This document shows positions 1 through 6,993 of a stretch of 64,000 bases of DNA, in pieces (position 1 is the stretch's first letter; each line of letters begins with the position of its first letter). A model generated the notes under the pieces. It did not search any database. It saw only the letters and a list, made by a program, of their open reading frames with translations, and was not told the origin of the DNA. The DNA lies in contig NZ_AP022321.1 in assembly GCF_013393365.1 (NCBI RefSeq), positions 1,088,001 to 1,152,000 of the forward strand, written 5' to 3'. The stretch is from Veillonella nakazawae. Lineage in GTDB: Bacteria > Bacillota > Negativicutes > Veillonellales > Veillonellaceae. The position numbers and the translations under genes were made by a program.

Positions 1-516
1 AGCGGTAACAATTAAGGAATCAACATTCTCGCGATTTTGCCCTTCTAAACACTGGAATATTGCGCTATGTTCACTATCAATTGGTAGAATTTGTACGCCA
101 TACTCCTTAGCCAAAGATGTAATCAATGGTCCACCAGCAACTAATGTTTCCTTATTAGCTAGACCTATAGTCTTACGTTTCTTTATGGCCTCTACAGTAG
201 GTTCAATACCTGCAGCTCCAACAATAGCAGTTACAACCATAGTTGCTTCTTGAATCGTAGCAGCAGCTATGAGTGCTTCCTTACCGCCCACAAGTTTTGT
301 AGGACCTGTATAGCGTCCTTGTAGTTCTTTAAAAGCGCTTTCATCAACTAGACCAGCTACTAATGGCTGATATTCTTTAATTTGTTTTTCTAAGAGGTCA
401 ATATTATGATGTGCCACTAAGGCAACCACCTTGAATTGATCTGGATGTTGAGACACCACATCTAGTGTCTGTGTACCGATTGAGCCAGTACTGCCAATAA
501 TACTTAGGTATTTCAT
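1..516 (-). CDS. dxr: 1-deoxy-D-xylulose 5-phosphate reductoisomerase (N-terminal part)
   Basis: Cut by the window edge: 172 codons from the ATG at 516 run open to base 1. DXR makes 2-C-methyl-D-erythritol 4-phosphate from DXP with NADPH, the first committed step of the MEP isoprenoid pathway, in the cytoplasm. The start shows the Rossmann nucleotide-binding loop GSTGSIGTQTLDVV near residue 8, a central NKETLVAGG stretch, and PIDSEHSAIFQ at the metal/substrate site. It follows cdsA by 18 bp in the classic frr-uppS-cdsA-dxr order, so it is probably cotranscribed. Family and start are clear; the C-terminal half cannot be judged. Confidence 0.95.
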   Translation of the reverse strand, partial: MKYLSIIGSTGSIGTQTLDVVSQHPDQFKVVALVAHHNIDLLEKQIKEYQPLVAGLVDESAFKELQGRYTGPTKLVGGKEALIAAATIQEATMVVTAIVGAAGIEPTVEAIKKRKTIGLANKETLVAGGPLITSLAKEYGVQILPIDSEHSAIFQCLEGQNRENVDSLIVTA

Positions 517-534
517 AAGCTTACCTCTATTAGA

Positions 535-1359
535 TTAGAACGAGAATAGTAATATATAAATCAATGTAATAGGTGCCGTAAATAATAAGCTATCAAATCG
601 ATCCAATACACCGCCATGACCTGGTAATAAGGTACCAGAATCTTTCACATTACATAATCGTTTAATCTTTGATTCAAATAAATCACCTAATGGTGCTAAT
701 ATACCACTGATCATACCAACATGAATACCCATCCACCATGGAATACCCACGATATACGAAAATACAGCACCTGTAATAATACAGCCAATAAATCCACCAA
801 TAAAACCTTCTAATGTTTTATTAGGACTAATGGATGGAACAATTTTATGTTTACCAAAGGCACGACCCGCAAAGTACGCAAAAGTATCACTAGCCCATGT
901 GGTAAACAATACTAGCCAAAGAGTAATTGTTCCCCAATTATATAATTCAAATGGCATTGATAAAGACATGTAAATAGAGTCATGACGAATCATGAGCAAA
1001 GAAATCATGCCAATACCAACATATAATAAACCAAATACACTAAAAGAAACGCTAGCTAAAGAGTATTTATTTTCACCAAATGTACATAACATATAATTGG
1101 CTGATAAACTCAATACTAATATAGCAATTGCTAAAATATACTGATGACATGCAAAGGCAATCATCAATAATAAAATACTAATATAACCCCATAAAATGGA
1201 CATTCGCACATGTTTAGCTTTACCTAGTAAAACAAACTCACGCCATCCCAATAGAGCTAATAATGTAATAAGAACATCATACACAGATCCGCCTAATGTA
1301 ATGGCCCCTAAGGCAATAATAAAACCTATAACAGCGGTTATAACACGTGTTTTTAACAT
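535..1359 (-). CDS. cdsA: Phosphatidate cytidylyltransferase
   Basis: An integral membrane enzyme that makes CDP-diacylglycerol from phosphatidic acid and CTP, the branch point of phospholipid synthesis. The 274 residues carry several hydrophobic segments. The family signature lies near the C-terminus (about 230-257): KIKR, KDSG, LPGHGG, LDRFDS, with the acidic and basic residues that bind metal and CTP. It sits 3 bp after uppS and 18 bp before dxr. Length is normal. The plus-strand ORF over its 5' end is a shadow. Confidence 0.96.
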   Translation of the reverse strand: MLKTRVITAVIGFIIALGAITLGGSVYDVLITLLALLGWREFVLLGKAKHVRMSILWGYISILLLMIAFACHQYILAIAILVLSLSANYMLCTFGENKYSLASVSFSVFGLLYVGIGMISLLMIRHDSIYMSLSMPFELYNWGTITLWLVLFTTWASDTFAYFAGRAFGKHKIVPSISPNKTLEGFIGGFIGCIITGAVFSYIVGIPWWMGIHVGMISGILAPLGDLFESKIKRLCNVKDSGTLLPGHGGVLDRFDSLLFTAPITLIYILLFSF

Positions 1360-1362
1360 TTT

Positions 1363-2127
1363 TTATTCCTCATCGCGTAAGCCACCAAATCGGCGTTCTC
1401 GTTTTTGATATGCTGCAACAGCTTCCAATAATGTTTCTTTAGTGAAATCCGGCCAATGTAAATCAGTAAACCAGAATTCAGCATAAGCTAGCTGCCACAA
1501 TAAAAAGTTACTAATTCTAAAATCACTACTTGGACGAATTAATAAGTCTACATCACTAAACTCCTTCGTGAAAAGTTGGGAGCTAACATAGTCTTCTGTA
1601 ATATCGTCTGTAGTAATAGATCCATCTACAACAGAATTGGTGATGTTGCGGATAGTCCTAACTATTTCATCACGCCCACCATAGTTAAGAGCTAACTGTA
1701 AAGTAAGGCCTGTATTATTCTGAGTTAATAATTCTGCATCGCGAATAATCTTTTGAAGCTCTTCTGAAAGAGCACCAATATATCCAATAAAGCGAATGCG
1801 TACATTATGTTCATGCATATACTTAACATTATTGTTTAAGTATTCTTTTATGAGAGCCATAAGTAAAGAAACTTCCTGTTCAGGACGCTTCCAGTTCTCT
1901 GTGGAGAAACCATATACCGTAAGAGCTCTAATTCCAATCTCATCTGCAGCAATAACAATCTGCTTTAATACGTCGGCTCCTGCACGGTGCCCCATAGATC
2001 GTGGCATCCCTCTTCGTTTAGCCCAACGACCATTGCCATCCATAATAATAGCAACATGTTTTGGAATCGCATTACTATCAATATCAGGCGTATCAGATGG
2101 TTTACGGTTAAATAATTTCTTTAGCAT
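1363..2127 (-). CDS. uppS: Undecaprenyl diphosphate synthase
   Basis: A cis-prenyltransferase that condenses isopentenyl diphosphate onto farnesyl diphosphate to give the C55 lipid carrier used for peptidoglycan and polysaccharide export. The 254 residues contain the invariant MDGNGRWAKRRG block with catalytic Asp30, then MGHRAG and, near the C-terminus, the DLLIRPS and YAEFWFTDLHWPDF motifs. The start has a GAGG ribosome-binding site 6 nt upstream and lies 20 bp inside the end of the preceding small gene, so translation is likely coupled. The next gene is cdsA. Confidence 0.97.
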   Translation of the reverse strand: MLKKLFNRKPSDTPDIDSNAIPKHVAIIMDGNGRWAKRRGMPRSMGHRAGADVLKQIVIAADEIGIRALTVYGFSTENWKRPEQEVSLLMALIKEYLNNNVKYMHEHNVRIRFIGYIGALSEELQKIIRDAELLTQNNTGLTLQLALNYGGRDEIVRTIRNITNSVVDGSITTDDITEDYVSSQLFTKEFSDVDLLIRPSSDFRISNFLLWQLAYAEFWFTDLHWPDFTKETLLEAVAAYQKRERRFGGLRDEE

Positions 2128-2359
2128 AGTCTACCTCGATAGAATTTCCGAAGTCGCTGGCAATCATTGGTCTATACACTAGTATATGTAAACACTCATC
2201 AACCTTGGTAATACGTGCTACATAAAGTCCTTTATCGGCAATATCAAAAAAGCGATTAAAGGATCCCCCAATCATTACCTTAAAAGGAATATGGGCAGCC
2301 TGCAAACGAGACTTTGCAAGCTGCCATGGCATTCCAATAAGGCTATTAGAATCTAACAT
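2108..2359 (-). CDS. Uncharacterised 83-residue protein between frr and uppS
   Basis: I do not recognise a family with confidence. The ATG overlaps the frr stop as TAATG and the 3' end overlaps uppS by 20 bp, so it is embedded in the operon and probably translated by coupling; its own ribosome-binding site is weak. The protein has no membrane segment. Residues 6-29 (NSLIGMPWQLAKSRLQAAHI and following) recall the start of a PASTA repeat (an LIGM turn followed by a helix), but the rest does not fit that domain. In most bacteria uppS follows frr directly, so this insertion is lineage-specific. Real gene likely; function unknown. Confidence 0.8.
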   Translation of the reverse strand: MLDSNSLIGMPWQLAKSRLQAAHIPFKVMIGGSFNRFFDIADKGLYVARITKVDECLHILVYRPMIASDFGNSIEVDYAKEII

Positions 2360-2919
2360 TATACTTCTAATACGTCCTTTTCTTTTACTGCTTTTAACTC
2401 ATCAATCTGCTTAATTTTAGCATCTGTAAGTTTTTGGATTTGATCTAAACCGTCTTTAGCATCATCTTCAGTAATTGTTTTAGCTTTTTCTTCTTTTTTC
2501 AATGCATCATTTACATCACGACGAATGTTACGTACTGCAACTTTAGCATCTTCAGCTTTTTTATGAACAACCTTAACGATTTCTTTACGGCGCTCCTCAG
2601 TTAATTGAGGAATAGTTAAACGAATTTGAGCACCATCATTACCTGGGTTTAAACCAAGATCGGATTGTAAAATTGCCTTTTCAATGGCACCAATCATAGT
2701 TTTATCCCAAGGTGCAATTACAATCATGCGAGGCTCAGGTACAGAGATATTCGCAACTTGGTTAATTGGAGTAGGGCTACCATAATAATCAACCATTACT
2801 TTATCAAGCAATGCTACACTAGCACGGCCTGTACGAATAGATGCGAATTCATGTTTTAAAGCCTCAATAGACTTATTCATGCGTTCTTCTGCTTGTTGTA
2901 ACAATTCTTTAATTTCCAT
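2359..2919 (-). CDS. frr: Ribosome recycling factor
   Basis: With EF-G it splits the post-termination ribosome into subunits. The 186 residues match the usual length (about 185). Typical motifs are the SIRTGRAS segment with the conserved Arg, PLNQVANI-like text (TPINQVANISVPEPRMIVI), GNDGAQIRLTIPQLTEERRKE, and a Lys-rich C-terminal helix (ALKKEEKAKTITEDDAKDG). It is 5 bp downstream of pyrH and shares one base with the next gene. Confidence 0.98.
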   Translation of the reverse strand: MEIKELLQQAEERMNKSIEALKHEFASIRTGRASVALLDKVMVDYYGSPTPINQVANISVPEPRMIVIAPWDKTMIGAIEKAILQSDLGLNPGNDGAQIRLTIPQLTEERRKEIVKVVHKKAEDAKVAVRNIRRDVNDALKKEEKAKTITEDDAKDGLDQIQKLTDAKIKQIDELKAVKEKDVLEV

Positions 2920-2924
2920 TTGAA

Positions 2925-3650
2925 TTATTCTCCTCGAACAATGGTACCAATCTCTTCACCTTTAGCGGCTTTTGTAATGTTACCCGGAATGTCCATGCTA
3001 AATACGATAATAGGAATATTATTATCTTTACATAAAGTTGTGGATGTTGCATCCATAACCTTTAATTCTTTTGTAATGATATCATTATATGTTAATTCAT
3101 CAAATTTAACGGCATTAGGATTCGTTTTAGGATCGGAATCATATACACCGTCAGCAAATTTCTTCGCCATCAGAATTGCATCTGCTTCAATTTCAGCCGC
3201 CCGTAATGCAGCAGTCGTATCTGTAGAGAAATATGGTTTACCAAGACCAGCACCGAAGATTACGATACGTTTTTTCTCTAAATGACGAATGGCACGACGA
3301 CGAATATAAGGTTCTGCAATTTCTTGCATTTCGATAGCAGTTTGAACGCGAGTATCTACGCCTGCTTGTTCTAATGCATCTTGCAATGCTAAGGAGTTCA
3401 TTACTGTTGCTAGCATACCCATATAGTCAGCTGTAGCACGATCCATACCTTGGTTACTACCAGCTAACCCTCTCCACAAGTTACCGCCACCAACAACAAT
3501 TGCGATTTCTAAATCAGTGGATTTTGCTAAAGCAGCAATTTCTTTTGCAAATTCTTCAACAACATCAGGGTTAATACCAAAACCTTGTTCACCCGCTAAT
3601 GCTTCACCACTCAACTTCAAAACAATACGTCTAAAGTTTCTCTTTGCCAT
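2925..3650 (-). CDS. pyrH: UMP kinase
   Basis: Bacterial-type hexameric uridylate kinase of the amino-acid-kinase fold; phosphorylates UMP to UDP with ATP. At 241 residues it has the expected KLSGEALAG start, the [10 protein letters not shown] nucleotide loop, [20 protein letters not shown], and GTGNPYFSTDT-like text ([17 protein letters not shown]). A hairpin terminator lies between it and tsf, yet its 5' gap is only 62 bp, so it may depend on readthrough or on a promoter I cannot place. frr follows after 5 bp. Confidence 0.98.
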   Translation of the reverse strand: MAKRNFRRIVLKLSGEALAGEQGFGINPDVVEEFAKEIAALAKSTDLEIAIVVGGGNLWRGLAGSNQGMDRATADYMGMLATVMNSLALQDALEQAGVDTRVQTAIEMQEIAEPYIRRRAIRHLEKKRIVIFGAGLGKPYFSTDTTAALRAAEIEADAILMAKKFADGVYDSDPKTNPNAVKFDELTYNDIITKELKVMDATSTTLCKDNNIPIIVFSMDIPGNITKAAKGEEIGTIVRGE

Positions 3651-3671
3651 GTGTTTACTCCTCTATTGCAA

Positions 3672-3703
3672 AATAAGAGAACACTGTACGGTGTTCTCTT
3701 ATT
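3672..3703 (-). terminator. Hairpin terminator after tsf
   Basis: A perfect 13-bp stem (3672-3684 with 3691-3703) and 6-nt loop lie just after the tsf stop; on the minus strand the stem ends in TTATTTTG. The U-tract is imperfect, so partial readthrough into pyrH is plausible. Confidence 0.7.
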
Positions 3704-3712
3704 ATTTCTTAA

Positions 3713-4393
3713 TTATTTACCAACAGATGCCATTACTTCAGCTACGAAGTCATCTTGGCGTTTTTCAATGCCTTCGCCCAAACCGTAGCGAACAAAACGA
3801 CGTACGTTGATGTTTTCACCGATTTTTGCAATATTCTCATTAATGATGTCTGTAACTGTTTTGTCGCTATCTTTAATGAATACTTGTTCTAATAGGCAGT
3901 TTTCTTTATAGAATTTTTCAATACGACCAGCAACCATTTTTTCCAAAACAGCTTCAGGTTTTGGTTTACGGCCAGCTTTTACGTCTTCTTCAGCTTCTAC
4001 TTTAGCTTGTTCCAACAATACTTGTTTTTCGTGTTCGATTACTTCAGCAGGAACTTCTTCACGGTTCAAGTATGTAGGGTTTACAGCTGCAATTTGCATA
4101 GCGATATCGCGTGCCAAGCTTTGGAAATCATCAGTTTTAGCAACGAAGTCAGTTTCGCAGTTAACTTCTACCAATACGCCAATACGACCACCAGCATGGA
4201 TGTAAGATTGTACTACACCTTCAGCTGCAATACGACCAGCTTTTTTAGCTGCCGCAGCCAAACCTTTTTCACGAAGAAGGTCAACCGCTTTATCGATATT
4301 ACCATCAGTTTCAACCAATGCTTTTTTAGCGTCCATCATACCTGCGCCAGTCATGTCGCGCAATTCTTTTACCAAAGCAGCAGTAATTGCCAT
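3713..4393 (-). CDS. tsf: Elongation factor Ts (short form)
   Basis: Nucleotide-exchange factor for EF-Tu. The N-terminal UBA-like helical domain is intact, with the invariant [16 protein letters not shown] segment, followed by the core motif [16 protein letters not shown]. At 226 residues it is shorter than the roughly 280-295 residue E. coli and Bacillus proteins and resembles the shorter forms known from Thermus and cyanobacteria. It lies after rpsB as usual, but has its own promoter in the 115-bp gap and a hairpin at the expected 5' end of that transcript. Confidence 0.97.
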   Translation of the reverse strand: MAITAALVKELRDMTGAGMMDAKKALVETDGNIDKAVDLLREKGLAAAAKKAGRIAAEGVVQSYIHAGGRIGVLVEVNCETDFVAKTDDFQSLARDIAMQIAAVNPTYLNREEVPAEVIEHEKQVLLEQAKVEAEEDVKAGRKPKPEAVLEKMVAGRIEKFYKENCLLEQVFIKDSDKTVTDIINENIAKIGENINVRRFVRYGLGEGIEKRQDDFVAEVMASVGK

Positions 4394-4420
4394 TATTTTG
4401 TTCCTCCTAGTACTAATTAA

Positions 4421-4441
4421 GGTAAGGATATAGTCCTTACC
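4421..4441 (-). other. Hairpin at the 5' end of the tsf transcript
   Basis: An 8-bp stem (GGTAAGGA with TCCTTACC) with a 5-nt loop sits just downstream of the tsf promoter -10 box. It would form at or near the 5' end of the mRNA. It could protect the message or act as a weak terminator for rpsB; the stem is followed by only TTAATT, so the first is likelier. Confidence 0.45.
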
Positions 4442-4444
4442 CTA

Positions 4445-4473
4445 ATTATATATGTTATAGATTTATCTTTCAA
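4445..4473 (-). promoter_or_regulatory. Promoter of tsf
   Basis: On the minus strand, -35 TTGAAA (4468-4473) and -10 TATAAT (4445-4450) with a 17-bp spacer. The predicted start is near 4438, giving a leader of about 45 nt before the tsf ATG with an AGGAGG-type ribosome-binding site. Confidence 0.7.
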
Positions 4474-4508
4474 ATGCTAATCAGAAATGATTTAGTAGCT
4501 TTGCAGAA

Positions 4509-5222
4509 TTATTCCGCAGCTTCAACACCGTCCAAGGATTCGCCTTGACGACCTTCAAGAACAGCGTCAGCCATTTTACCAGCCAATAATTTTACAGCGC
4601 GGATAGCGTCATCATTTGCTGGGATTGGGAATTCTACTTCATCAGGGTCACAGTTAGTGTCAACTGTTGCAACAACTGGAATACCCAATTTTTTAGCTTC
4701 TGCAATAGCGATTTTTTCTTTTTTAGGATCAACTACGAAAAGAGCACCTGGCATTTTAGGCATATCTTTGATACCGCCAAGGTATTTTTCTAATTTTTCC
4801 ATTTCATGACGAAGACCGATAACTTCTTTTTTAGGCAATACTTCGAAAGTACCATCTTCTGCCATAGCTTCCAATTGTTTTAAACGTTTAATACGAGTTT
4901 CAATTGTTTTGAAGTTAGTCAACATACCGCCCAACCAACGTTCGTTAACGAAGAACATGTTAGCGCGGATAGCTTCTTCTTTAATAGCTTCTTGAGCTTG
5001 TTTTTTAGTACCTACGAACAAGATTACTTCGCCTTGGGAAGCAACTTCGCGTAAGAAAGAGTAAGCTTCTTCTACTTTTTTAACTGTTTTAGACAAGTCA
5101 ATGATATAAATACCATTGCGTTCAGTGAAGATGAATTTCGCCATTTTAGGGTTCCATCTTCTAGTCTGATGACCAAAGTGTACACCAGCCTCTAATAATT
5201 GTTTCATTGATACTACTGCCAT
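4509..5222 (-). CDS. rpsB: 30S ribosomal protein S2
   Basis: Structural protein of the small subunit, needed for S1 binding in many bacteria. The 237 residues begin [20 protein letters not shown] and contain [31 protein letters not shown] and the C-terminal [11 protein letters not shown] motif. Length is standard. It is first in its transcript: a promoter and an approximately 100-nt structured leader precede it, and tsf follows. A GGAGG ribosome-binding site lies just upstream of the ATG. Confidence 0.98.
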   Translation of the reverse strand: MAVVSMKQLLEAGVHFGHQTRRWNPKMAKFIFTERNGIYIIDLSKTVKKVEEAYSFLREVASQGEVILFVGTKKQAQEAIKEEAIRANMFFVNERWLGGMLTNFKTIETRIKRLKQLEAMAEDGTFEVLPKKEVIGLRHEMEKLEKYLGGIKDMPKMPGALFVVDPKKEKIAIAEAKKLGIPVVATVDTNCDPDEVEFPIPANDDAIRAVKLLAGKMADAVLEGRQGESLDGVEAAE

Positions 5223-5320
5223 TGTGGCACCTCCTGTTAATTAACCTCCGCCGCTTCATCCTTCGGGTCACCCAAAATTAGGCACAGTACCGAAGTCCAC
5301 CGACGTGCATATTTTTCATA
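5223..5320 (-). promoter_or_regulatory. Structured rpsB leader, possible S2 autoregulatory site
   Basis: The 5' UTR of rpsB, about 100 nt from the promoter at 5328-5356. It is much more GC-rich than other leaders here. CTTCGG in the upstream part pairs with CCGAAG downstream, and GGTGG, GGGTGACC and GCGGCGGAGG offer further pairing. rpsB leaders that bind S2 and repress the operon are known in other bacteria; I do not recognise this as a described riboswitch class, and the regulatory role is inference. Confidence 0.45.
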
Positions 5321-5327
5321 CCTAATA

Positions 5328-5356
5328 ATTTTAACAAATAATTATTGTAAAAGCAA
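5328..5356 (-). promoter_or_regulatory. Promoter of rpsB
   Basis: Minus-strand -35 TTGCTT (5351-5356), 17-bp spacer, -10 TAAAAT (5328-5333). It starts immediately after the terminator of the rpe operon. Confidence 0.65.
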
Positions 5357-5358
5357 GC

Positions 5359-5395
5359 AAGGAGTGAGGATTTCTTTAAGAATCCATCACTCCTT
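5359..5395 (-). terminator. Terminator of the priA-rpe operon
   Basis: A stem of 14-15 bp (AAGGAGTGAGGATT with its near-complement at 5381-5395, one bulge) separates rpe from the rpsB promoter. The minus-strand tail is CTTGCTTTTA, a weak U-tract. Confidence 0.6.
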
Positions 5396-5470
5396 ATTTT
5401 AATTTAATGAATTGATTGTCAGTAGACTATATTAAAGCTTGTACTCTATATTGCCGATACAATAGAAATC

Positions 5471-6121
5471 TTAATTATTGCGAATAGATTCAATCATATG
5501 TGCTCGATCATCAGCGCCAAATACAGCAGATCCTGCTACTAAAACAGTAGCACCTGCTCTTTTAATTGGGACACATGTAATATCATTAATGCCACCATCT
5601 ACTTCAATAACTGCAGTTGTATTATCTACTTCCTCTAGTAGCATTTTAGCTTGCTTAACTTTTTTAATAGCATTTGGAATAAAAGATTGTCCACCAAAGC
5701 CAGGATTTACAGACATAATTAAAATCATGTCTAGATCAGCAGCCACATCCTCTAACAAGGACACTGGTGTACCTGGATTAAGTGCAACCCCTGCTTTCAT
5801 GCCACATTGTTTAATATGTTGGATTAAACGATGCATATGTGGCACAGTTTCTTGATGAAATGTAAAATACTCTACACCAATCTTTGCAAATTCTTCTACA
5901 TAGTCACCAGGATTTGTAACCATTAAGTGAACATCAAATGGTAATTGTGTATAAGGACGGATGGCTTTCACGATAGGTGCACCAAATGTTAGGTTTGGTA
6001 CAAAATGACCATCCATAATATCAATATGCAATAAATCAGCTCCAGCTAATTCAATAGATTTTATTTCTTCGCTTAATGTTGCAAAATTTGCAGAGAGCAT
6101 AGATGGTGCAATTTTAATCAT
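5471..6121 (-). CDS. rpe: Ribulose-phosphate 3-epimerase
   Basis: Interconverts ribulose 5-phosphate and xylulose 5-phosphate in the pentose phosphate pathway. A TIM barrel of 216 residues with the expected IAPSMLSANFATL start, HIDIMDGHFVPNLTFG (metal and catalytic Asp), HLMVTNP, MSVNPGFGGQSF and VDGGIN motifs. It follows rsgA by one base and is last in the long priA operon, with a terminator downstream. The rsgA-rpe pairing is common in Firmicutes. Confidence 0.98.
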   Translation of the reverse strand: MIKIAPSMLSANFATLSEEIKSIELAGADLLHIDIMDGHFVPNLTFGAPIVKAIRPYTQLPFDVHLMVTNPGDYVEEFAKIGVEYFTFHQETVPHMHRLIQHIKQCGMKAGVALNPGTPVSLLEDVAADLDMILIMSVNPGFGGQSFIPNAIKKVKQAKMLLEEVDNTTAVIEVDGGINDITCVPIKRAGATVLVAGSAVFGADDRAHMIESIRNN

Positions 6122-6122
6122 T

Positions 6123-6986
6123 TTAAAACCTCTTTCGTTGACTTTCTATGTCATTACGTATAGACATATATGCATCATAACGTCCTTGATGAATATGGCC
6201 TGCATCTAAAGCATCTTTTATGCCACAAATAGGTTCATGTTCATGATAACAAGGATTAAATTTACATGTATCAACATAATTACTAAATTCAGGGAATAAC
6301 GTAGGTAACCGTTCTAATGAAACATCGTTAAACTCAATCGCACTAAATCCAGGTGTATCCATAATAAAAGAATCTGAATCCAAACTATATAAAGAAGCAT
6401 GACGGGTCGTATGTTTACCGCGCTTTATTTTGCCACTAACCTCACCCGTTTGGAATGCAAACTTAGGATCAACAGCATTTAATAGACTACTTTTACCAAC
6501 ACCAGAAGGGCCTGCAAAGGCAGTTACCTTATGCTCTAACACATGACGTAACTCATCAATACCTGTCATATTATATGTAGATGTCATCAATACTTCATAG
6601 CCGATAGATTTATAAAGCTTTACCATGGCTTCTGTATCTGGATCCATCAAATCACATTTGTTAATACATAATACAATAGGGATATCTGCATGTTCAATCA
6701 TGACAAGCATTTTATTTAGTAAAAGCTCATTAATATCTGGTTCATGAGCAGCTACAACCAATACAACTTGATCAATATTAGCTACCGCAGGTCTAACCAT
6801 GGAATTATGACGATCGAGGATGGACTCAACGAATCCATCCTCAGAAATCGTAACACGATCACCGACTAGTAAACTATAGCGACCTTTCTTTAATCTACCT
6901 CGAACTTTACATTCATGAACAGTACTTGCATCGTCTTGTACATAAAAGTAACCATTCATATTTTTGACAACAATACCTGTAATCAT
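6123..6986 (-). CDS. rsgA: Ribosome small-subunit GTPase RsgA
   Basis: A circularly permuted GTPase that helps late maturation of the 30S subunit. The N-terminal OB fold is followed by the motifs in permuted order: NKCD (109-112, G4), GPSGVGKSS (159-167, G1), DTPG (210-213, G3). The C-terminal zinc site is intact, with Cys241, Cys246, His248 and Cys254. At 287 residues it is a usual length. It lies between the prkC kinase and rpe, the same order as in Bacillus, and RsgA is a known PrkC substrate there. Confidence 0.98.
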   Translation of the reverse strand: MITGIVVKNMNGYFYVQDDASTVHECKVRGRLKKGRYSLLVGDRVTISEDGFVESILDRHNSMVRPAVANIDQVVLVVAAHEPDINELLLNKMLVMIEHADIPIVLCINKCDLMDPDTEAMVKLYKSIGYEVLMTSTYNMTGIDELRHVLEHKVTAFAGPSGVGKSSLLNAVDPKFAFQTGEVSGKIKRGKHTTRHASLYSLDSDSFIMDTPGFSAIEFNDVSLERLPTLFPEFSNYVDTCKFNPCYHEHEPICGIKDALDAGHIHQGRYDAYMSIRNDIESQRKRF

Positions 6987-6993
6987 AATTCCC

